Below the pieces are notes generated by a model. It made no database searches. It was not told where the DNA came from and saw only the letters and a program-made list of their open reading frames with translations. The translations under genes were made by a program, and so were the position numbers. Below, piece by piece: positions 58,249-64,000 of a stretch of DNA of 64,000 bases (position 1 is its first letter; the number at the start of each line of letters is the position of its first letter). Origin of the DNA: Levilactobacillus fuyuanensis (GTDB lineage Bacteria > Bacillota > Bacilli > Lactobacillales > Lactobacillaceae). The stretch lies in NCBI RefSeq assembly GCF_003946395.1, contig NZ_RHNZ01000001.1:98670-162669 (forward strand), in the 5' to 3' direction.

Positions 58249-59754
58249 CTAATGTTCTTGCAAACTAGTCAGTAACGTCCGCCACTTTTCCGTGGTTACC
58301 GCCACCGTGTAACGCTTGGCGAGTCGCAAGCTGTTCTTCATGTAGGTCTTCTGCAGCTTGACATCACGCAGATACGAGCGCACCTTCCAGTAAAGAATGT
58401 CCACATTATCGCGTTCGACGAGGTTACCGTTAACGCCGTCTTCGATCATTTCGGTGGGGCCATAGCGAATATCATAACTAATGACAGGTACCGCAAAGCT
58501 CAAGGCTTCAAGAGTTGCCAGTGAAAAGCCCTCTTCATTGCTCGTCACCATTTCCAACGACGCTTGGGCATACTCTGCCGACAGATCCGTGACAAAGCCA
58601 CGGAAGAAGACGTGTTTCACCAGATTATGTTCGGCCACGTAATCCCGCAATTGTTTCTCGTCAGCCTGACCGCCGAAACCAAACAGATGAAGTTCAACGT
58701 CAGGAAATTCATCGACTAAGCGTTCAACTACCTGGATCTGATGCAAGACCTGTTTTTCTGGCGAGAACCGCGCAACCCCAATGATCCTGTGGGGTTGCTT
58801 TTTTCGTAGACTAACTTTATTGGCCTGAATATACCCCACTGGAATCACGTCGATCGGTGGCAAGTTATCAAATCTGGCCAATAGATCCTGCTTTTGTAAG
58901 GTCGTTGAGACCACGAACCGATCGAACTTTTCTGGCTGTGACAGCGGTACTCGGTAGGAACTCTTCAGTTTGGAACCCACGACATCGGTCTGTTCGCGAG
59001 CATGCGTACTGTGAAAAACGGCACACACCTTAACGTTATCCGCCGTGTTCGCCATCGCCTGCCCGATATACCCGTTCTTATCGCAGAAATAAACGTCGCC
59101 ATCCTCGTATAAAGTATTGAAGAAGAACGTCTGCAGTTCCTCCTCGGTGTCGAAGAACCAATCGCGTTGCTGAAAATCTTTCAGGATAATCCGCTTCAGA
59201 ACGGTCTGCCCCTTAACCTCACGATAAGTCCGCTCAATTTTGACCTGACCTTCACGATTGTAAAAGATCTCGGCTTGCACCCGCTGCTGTTCTTTCAAAT
59301 ACTTAGTCTGACTCAAAAAGCCACGGGAGTCGTAGAGATCACGCTTAACCTTCTGGTGATCACTGTCGAAGTAGTTCACGTAATCCGGATGTTGATAAGC
59401 CTTATCACTGAAGTGAACGTAAGCTACATAGCGATCCTGCTCATCATATACACGGACGTCCGGGGCGATATCGACGAACTCTAGCCGAAAATGACAGGTC
59501 GTTTCCCAGTAGTCAACCCAATTCTTAGCCGGTGCTAACTGATCATCGGTAGCCTCTTGAAAGTAGTCATATAGTGTGAAGCACTGACCATCCAACCCAA
59601 ACTTCGCCGCGTTGGCGTGAATCTTTGGATTGTATGTCGTATAGACACAGCGCGCAGACCACCCCGCGTCCACAAATAACTTGACTCGATTGACCTGAGC
59701 CTTCTCGATGCCGGTTAATTTAGCATTCAAATACGCACCCACAAAGTAATTCAT
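58249..59754 (-). CDS. GT-B glycosyltransferase, SdgB/TagE/GtfA-like
   Basis: A 501-residue protein. The N-terminus MNYFVGAYLNAKLTGIEKAQ is the start typical of staphylococcal SdgA/SdgB and of TagE/GtfA enzymes with an inserted extended beta-sheet domain (DUF1975, about residues 80-230). The C-terminal GT4 domain has IIGVARFSPEKQVL and the nucleotide-sugar E-x7-E motif SNEEGFSLATLEALSF. SdgA and SdgB add GlcNAc to Ser in Ser-Asp repeats and are encoded next to them; the same arrangement is seen here. Poly(glycerol phosphate) glucosylation is the alternative. Confidence 0.85.
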   Translation of the reverse strand: MNYFVGAYLNAKLTGIEKAQVNRVKLFVDAGWSARCVYTTYNPKIHANAAKFGLDGQCFTLYDYFQEATDDQLAPAKNWVDYWETTCHFRLEFVDIAPDVRVYDEQDRYVAYVHFSDKAYQHPDYVNYFDSDHQKVKRDLYDSRGFLSQTKYLKEQQRVQAEIFYNREGQVKIERTYREVKGQTVLKRIILKDFQQRDWFFDTEEELQTFFFNTLYEDGDVYFCDKNGYIGQAMANTADNVKVCAVFHSTHAREQTDVVGSKLKSSYRVPLSQPEKFDRFVVSTTLQKQDLLARFDNLPPIDVIPVGYIQANKVSLRKKQPHRIIGVARFSPEKQVLHQIQVVERLVDEFPDVELHLFGFGGQADEKQLRDYVAEHNLVKHVFFRGFVTDLSAEYAQASLEMVTSNEEGFSLATLEALSFAVPVISYDIRYGPTEMIEDGVNGNLVERDNVDILYWKVRSYLRDVKLQKTYMKNSLRLAKRYTVAVTTEKWRTLLTSLQEH

Positions 59755-59781
59755 CCTACTACCCCCAATTCGCGTGAACCG

Positions 59782-59985
59782 TTAAATTTCCCACGGATAC
59801 TTGCCGTTTGCATCCTTTTTGGTATGTTTCATCATGTACTCTGTCTTTTCATCCATGCGCTTACGGGTCTTTTTCTTATTATGATGGCGCACGACCAAGA
59901 CCACGATCCCCAACACGATATAAATGGACATTCGGATAAACATTTGAACTTTCTTATAGGCAAAAATATTCGCTAAGATAATCAC
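59782..59985 (-). CDS. Small membrane protein in the glycosylation locus
   Basis: A 67-residue protein with one long hydrophobic segment (MFIRMSIYIVLGIVVLVVRH) and a Lys/Arg-rich cytoplasmic tail (HHNKKKTRKRMDEKTEYMMK). AGGAGG, overlapping the stop of the 546-residue gene, precedes a GTG start. It could anchor the glycosyltransferase or be a small regulator; no family is recognised. Confidence 0.7.
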   Translation of the reverse strand: MIILANIFAYKKVQMFIRMSIYIVLGIVVLVVRHHNKKKTRKRMDEKTEYMMKHTKKDANGKYPWEI

Positions 59986-59998
59986 TGGCCGCCGCCTC

Positions 59999-61639
59999 CT
60001 AATATTTGTAGTTGTAATAGTTAATCAAGCCTGACAGGAAATGCTCGCAATCATCGATTCGGGTACGGAAATGATCATTCCGGGTGAAGAAGCCCCCGTA
60101 GAACTTGCTTGGCCGGTAGAAGAACATCGCCACTTCTGGTTCAAAGGCACCAGTCACCAGCTCATGCTCTGCCCGGCGTTGCCATACTTCTCGCAAATGC
60201 TGGACATCGTATTTTTCCAGCAAGTCCTCGTTGTCCGTCCGCCGAATAACATCGATCAAGCGGACCGTCGCGTTCAACAGCTCCAGACGCGTTGGGTGTG
60301 GGCTGACTTGTGCCTCAATAAAGTCTAGATTACTGAAGGCATTCTGTAAGCCCATGGCCATGTAATCACGGTTGGTAGGAAACGCCTGTACGGCTTCGTT
60401 CGAAGCGTAGGCGATCCAATGATCATGGTACTTGCCAAAATCATTTTCAACCATGAAGTTCAGCGTCTGTTGCGCCTGTTGACCGATTTCAGCATCACCA
60501 GTTAATTCGAACAACCGAATCAGAGCGAAGGCAATCTCTCCCTCATAGTAGATAATTCGGAAGCTATCCTTGACCGTCAGATCAGGGTTCAAGACGTGAT
60601 TAAAGCGTCCAGTTGGCTGGCGGAAAGCAACTACCCCGCGAAAGGCTTGGCGCGCCACCTTTTCAAACTGTGAATCCTTGGTGACCTCCTGGTACTTGCA
60701 CAGGGCCAGAATCAGCATCGCTTGTGCACCAAGCTTAATTTCTGGCGTCCCATTCTTGGGGTGCTCAATGGCAAAACAAGCGTCGTCCTTGACCACAGTC
60801 AGATGTTCAATGCCCCATTGCAACGCGGTGCGGGCCTTCGTAATATCATCATCACTGCCGGTAGCAGCAATTGCTTCCATCAGTGCATAGATTGACGAGA
60901 AATGGCGGACACTATTGTAGTTGGTCAATACCCGTTGTATTGCTGGAAAGTAACCGTAAACAAATTTGCCATCGTCATCGATCTGGCGAGCAAGGTAGGC
61001 TTCCCCGGCCGTCAAATACGTCTGAATTTCTTGCTTGGGATTCTGTAGCAAACGGACCCCAGTTGTCCCGTCTTCACGTGTAGACAATGGCCAAATCTGT
61101 TGGCCATCAGTGAAGATACCTACCGTGTTGAAGCTCCAAATGTACTGACTGGCTGCCATATCTGGGACATCTTGCCCATCTCGTTCCTGCAGGTAGTCAG
61201 TAATCGCCTTAAAATCAATCCACATATCAGAAGCATTCTTACCAACTTGATGATCCTTACCTGGATGAAAGAATTCGTGGCCGTTGATTTCCATCTCAAG
61301 CAACGCCGTTTTTAAGTCCGGATCGAAGCTGACCCCACGCCGCCAGAAGTTCATACGGGTCATGACTTTTAAATCTTGTTGCAAGTCTGCTAATGGCCGT
61401 CGTTGAAGACTGTTGATTGTTTCAACCCGGATCCAAGAGTCTTGTGGTGCCGGCGCCAGGATTTCAGTGACTGTCTTCCACGCAAGATCCATACTAGTTG
61501 CCCGAATAAATGTCGTCTTCGCTCGGTGCCGTTTATCGGAGACAGACAGTGCCAGTGATACCTTACCCGTTGCTTGATCTTTAGTTGTTCCCTGCGCCAT
61601 AAGCGCCTCACGAAGTTCCTTAATCACTGCCTTTTTCAT
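59999..61639 (-). CDS. 546-residue (alpha/alpha)6-type protein of unknown function
   Basis: I do not recognise a characterised family. The N-terminal 200 residues are mixed alpha/beta (SLALSVSDKRHRAKTTFIRATS). Residues about 215-545 are repeated helix pairs with YLARQIDDDGKFVYGYFPAI, YNSVRHFSSIYALMEAIAATG, IIYYEGEIAFALIRLFELTGD and HLREVWQRRAEHELVTGAF, the pattern of a six-hairpin (alpha/alpha toroid) fold used by glycoside hydrolases, lyases and lanthionine cyclases. No signal peptide. It lies between the Ser-Asp protein and its probable glycosyltransferase, so a cytoplasmic role in glycan handling is plausible. AGGTGAGGGGCGG precedes the ATG. Confidence 0.8.
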   Translation of the reverse strand: MKKAVIKELREALMAQGTTKDQATGKVSLALSVSDKRHRAKTTFIRATSMDLAWKTVTEILAPAPQDSWIRVETINSLQRRPLADLQQDLKVMTRMNFWRRGVSFDPDLKTALLEMEINGHEFFHPGKDHQVGKNASDMWIDFKAITDYLQERDGQDVPDMAASQYIWSFNTVGIFTDGQQIWPLSTREDGTTGVRLLQNPKQEIQTYLTAGEAYLARQIDDDGKFVYGYFPAIQRVLTNYNSVRHFSSIYALMEAIAATGSDDDITKARTALQWGIEHLTVVKDDACFAIEHPKNGTPEIKLGAQAMLILALCKYQEVTKDSQFEKVARQAFRGVVAFRQPTGRFNHVLNPDLTVKDSFRIIYYEGEIAFALIRLFELTGDAEIGQQAQQTLNFMVENDFGKYHDHWIAYASNEAVQAFPTNRDYMAMGLQNAFSNLDFIEAQVSPHPTRLELLNATVRLIDVIRRTDNEDLLEKYDVQHLREVWQRRAEHELVTGAFEPEVAMFFYRPSKFYGGFFTRNDHFRTRIDDCEHFLSGLINYYNYKY

Positions 61640-61783
61640 GGATAGAACCGCCCCTCACCTTAATTATTTTTTCTAATATAAGAGTCCCCCCAGTTTGACC
61701 CAAAGGGGACCCGTCTGGATATATCAAGTATATCCACTTTTAAACCACTTTGTTACTATTTACTACTTTTGTGAGAACGATTG

Positions 61784-64000
61784 TTAATTGTCACCATGCT
61801 TCCCACCTTTGCCCCCGAAGTACCACCATGAGCCTCCAGTTACAGCTGCAATAGCTGCCAGGATGGAGCCCCAAAGTGTCAGGTTGTTCCCGTCGTTTTG
61901 CGAATCTTGACTGGAATCAGCACTGTCACCAGTTGATGGACTAGCAGCAGCTCCACTCTTCGAAGCATTGGACTTGTCAGTTGTCTTCTTGTCTGATGAA
62001 TCGTTGGCCGAAGCCTTGTCATTAGTGTCAGAAGTTGGACTGGTCAAATTCGTTACAGCTGGTTGGGAACCGTTAGCAGTCGTTGGTGTTGCACTTGCTG
62101 CGTAACCCATGGGGGTTGCCGTAGCACCGATCGTTCCAGTAGTCGTCCCGGTACCAGTCGTCCCAGTACCTGTGCTACCAGTTGAGCCAGTAGTTGAACC
62201 AGCACCACCATTGCTTCCGCTACCGGTGCCAGAGCCACCGCCGTTTGAACCAGAGCCGTTGCCACCATTTGAACCAGAACCGCCATCAGCATCTGAATCG
62301 CTGTCAGAGTCTGATCCGCCTTCAGAGTCAGAATCGCCGTCGGAATCTGAATCACTATCGCTATCGGAATCCGAATCGCTGTCGGAATCGGAATCACTGT
62401 CGGAATCCGAATCGCTGTCGCTGTCAGAGTCGGAATCACTATCGCTATCGGAGTCACTATCAGAATCTGAATCGCTGTCTGAGTCTGAATCACTGTCTGA
62501 GTCGGAGTCACTGTCGCTATCTGAATCACTATCGGAATCTGAATCGCTGTCAGAGTCCGAGTCACTATCTGAATCCGAGTCACTATCTGAATCGGAATCA
62601 CTGTCGGAATCCGAATCGCTGTCTGAGTCTGAGTCGCTATCGGAATCCGAATCGCTGTCTGAATCGGAGTCACTATCGGAGTCTGAATCACTATCGGAGT
62701 CGGAGTCACTATCAGAATCTGAGTCACTGTCGCTGTCAGAATCACTGTCGGAATCGGAGTCGCTGTCGGAGTCTGAATCACTATCGGAATCGGAATCACT
62801 GTCTGAGTCAGAATCACTGTCGCTATCTGAGTCACTGTCGGAGTCTGAATCACTATCGGAGTCCGAGTCGCTGTCGGAATCTGAATCGCTATCGGAGTCA
62901 GAATCACTGCCTGAGTCCGAATCGCTGTCGGAGTCAGAGTCGCTGTCGGAGTCAGAATCACTGTCGGAATCTGAGTCACTGTCGCTGTCGGAATCCGAGT
63001 CACTGTCGGAGTCAGAATCGCTGTCAGAATCTGAATCACTATCGGAATCCGAATCGCTGTCAGAATCTGAATCACTATCGGAATCGGAATCACTGTCGGA
63101 ATCCGAATCGCTGTCGCTGTCTGAATCACTGTCGGAGTCTGAGTCACTGTCCGAGTCTGAGTCACTGTCCGAGTCTGAGTCACTATCGGAGTCGGAATCG
63201 CTGTCAGAATCCGAGTCACTGTCGGAGTCCGAATCACTGTCTGAGTCCGAATCGCTGTCGGAATCGGAGTCGCTGTCAGAATCCGAGTCACTGTCGGAGT
63301 CCGAATCGCTGTCGGAGTCAGAATCACTGTCAGAATCGGAATCACTGTCGGAGTCTGAATCACTATCGGAATCGGAGTCGCTGTCGGAGTCTGAATCACT
63401 GTCGGAGTCCGAGTCGCTGTCGGAGTCTGAATCACTGTCAGAATCGGAATCACTATCAGAATCGGAATCACTGTCGGAGTCCGAATCGCTGTCTGAGTCC
63501 GAATCACTATCGGAATCACTGTCTGAGTCCGAATCACTGTCGGAATCTGAATCACTGTCGCTGTCGGAGTCACTGTCGCTGTCAGAATCACTGTCGGAAT
63601 CGGAGTCGCTATCGGAATCCGAGTCACTATCGGAATCCGAGTCACTGTCCGAGTCGGAGTCACTATCGGAGTCGGAATCGCTGTCGGAGTCAGAATCACT
63701 GTCGGAATCCGAGTCACTATCGGAATCGGAGTCACTGTCCGAGTCTGAGTCACTATCAGAATCCGAATCGCTGTCGGAGTCAGAATCACTGTCGCTATCT
63801 GAGTCGCTGTCGCTATCTGAGTCACTGTCGGAGTCGGAGTCACTGTCGCTGTCAGAGTCACTATCGCTATCCGAGTCGCTATCGCTATCGGAATCACTGT
63901 CAGAGTCTGAATCACTGTCTGAGTCAGAATCACTGTCGGAATCGGAGTCGCTATCGCTATCGGAATCACTATCAGAGTCTGAGTCGCTGTCGGAGTCAGA
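61784..64000 (-). CDS. Giant Ser-Asp repeat surface protein (C-terminal 738 residues; start outside window)
   Basis: The minus-strand frame is open to the window edge. From about 62290 to 64000 it encodes some 570 residues of almost unbroken Ser-Asp dipeptides. A Gly/Ser/Asn/Thr-rich linker follows, then a Lys/Asp/Ser stretch, a hydrophobic segment ([22 protein letters not shown]) and the short basic tail [10 protein letters not shown]. This is the stalk-and-anchor end of an Sdr-like adhesin whose ligand-binding domain lies beyond the window. No LPxTG precedes the hydrophobic segment. Glycosyltransferase and acetyltransferase genes follow downstream on the same strand. The Ser-Asp tract was confirmed to keep the frame at both ends. 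Confidence 0.88.
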   Translation of the reverse strand, partial: SDSDSDSDSDSDSDSDSDSDSDSDSDSDSDSDSDSDSDSDSDSDSDSDSDSDSDSDSDSDSDSDSDSDSDSDSDSDSDSDSDSDSDSDSDSDSDSDSDSDSDSDSDSDSDSDSDSDSDSDSDSDSDSDSDSDSDSDSDSDSDSDSDSDSDSDSDSDSDSDSDSDSDSDSDSDSDSDSDSDSDSDSDSDSDSDSDSDSDSDSDSDSDSDSDSDSDSDSDSDSDSDSDSDSDSDSDSDSDSDSDSDSDSDSDSDSDSDSDSDSDSDSDSDSDSDSDSDSDSDSDSDSDSDSDSDSDSDSDSDSDSDSDSDSDSDSDSDSDSDSDSDSDSDSDSDSDSDSDSDSDSDSDSDSDSDSDSDSDSDSDSGSDSDSDSDSDSDSDSDSDSDSDSDSDSDSDSDSDSDSDSDSDSDSDSDSDSDSDSDSDSDSDSDSDSDSDSDSDSDSDSDSDSDSDSDSDSDSDSDSDSDSDSDSDSDSDSDSDSDSDSDSDSDSDSDSDSDSDSDSDSDSDSDSDSDSDSDSDSDSDSDSDSDSDSDSDSDSDSDSDSDSDSDSDSDSDGDSDSEGGSDSDSDSDADGGSGSNGGNGSGSNGGGSGTGSGSNGGAGSTTGSTGSTGTGTTGTGTTTGTIGATATPMGYAASATPTTANGSQPAVTNLTSPTSDTNDKASANDSSDKKTTDKSNASKSGAAASPSTGDSADSSQDSQNDGNNLTLWGSILAAIAAVTGGSWWYFGGKGGKHGDN

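Noticed and set aside
61784..62110. A separate 108-residue membrane protein starting at MGYAASATP
   Set aside because: The same frame continues upstream through linker and Ser-Asp repeats with no stop, so the ATG is internal to the large protein.
62053..63969. A 638-residue frame on the minus strand rich in Ile, Pro, Thr and Val
   Set aside because: It is the shifted frame of the Ser-Asp hexamer repeat. The true frame ends at 61784 and runs open to the window edge with Ser-Asp codons.

Overview
The window is a piece of a Lactobacillaceae chromosome (Firmicutes). The evidence is an intact division and cell wall (dcw) cluster in the lactobacillal order, LysM-NlpC/P60 wall hydrolases, DUF1831, DUF3397 and DUF4044 proteins typical of lactobacilli, strong AGGAGG ribosome binding sites, and moderate GC content. 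A Levilactobacillus-like genus is my inference only. No rRNA, tRNA, CRISPR array, prophage or intact insertion sequence was seen.

Layout. 0-7 kb: the 3' part of rnjA (RNase J1), a lipid kinase, two NlpC/P60 hydrolases and a DUF1002 secreted protein. 7-14 kb: pentose and sugar metabolism (tkt, rbsK-rbsR with a LacI-type operator, an aldo/keto reductase, murQ). 14-16 kb: a frameshifted orphan antitoxin, then a Crp/Fnr-type regulator divergent from a flavodoxin-like quinone reductase, with a 16-bp palindrome between them. 16-28 kb: oppA, prs, recD2, a TPR protein, a histidine phosphatase, the tRNA thiolation set mnmA-DUF1831-iscS, mtnN, a Nudix hydrolase and a cold-shock protein. 28-31 kb: an AT-rich three-gene ABC-2 exporter. 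31-50 kb: ileS behind an Ile T-box, then divIVA, ylmH, yggT, sepF, ftsZ, ftsA, divIB, murG, murD, mraY, pbp, ftsL, rsmH and mraZ, all on the minus strand. 50-57 kb: ftsK, trmL, rlmA, an AI-2E-type permease and cutC. 57-64 kb: a minus-strand locus with a giant Ser-Asp repeat surface protein (N-terminus outside the window), an SdgB/TagE-like glycosyltransferase, an unrecognised 546-residue protein and a hexapeptide acetyltransferase. It looks like a self-contained surface glycoprotein and glycosylation system.

The most unusual content is non-coding. Two repeat families occupy the long intergenic gaps. Family R2 (about 160-180 bp, five full copies and one half copy) folds on paper into an outer stem of up to 18 perfect pairs enclosing three hairpins. 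The stem sequences differ almost completely between copies while pairing is kept, and a short block (AGCC-A-n-AGA-n-CGGTCT) stays conserved. Family R1 (about 120 bp, five copies) is one long hairpin with a conserved start, tip and tail and covarying stem segments. It always lies in the sense orientation after a gene or terminator. Both families sit between the ileS T-box and the ileS start codon, and R2 copies fill a gap of about 940 bp that splits mraY from murD. I do not recognise either family; they are the best candidates here for undescribed structured elements.
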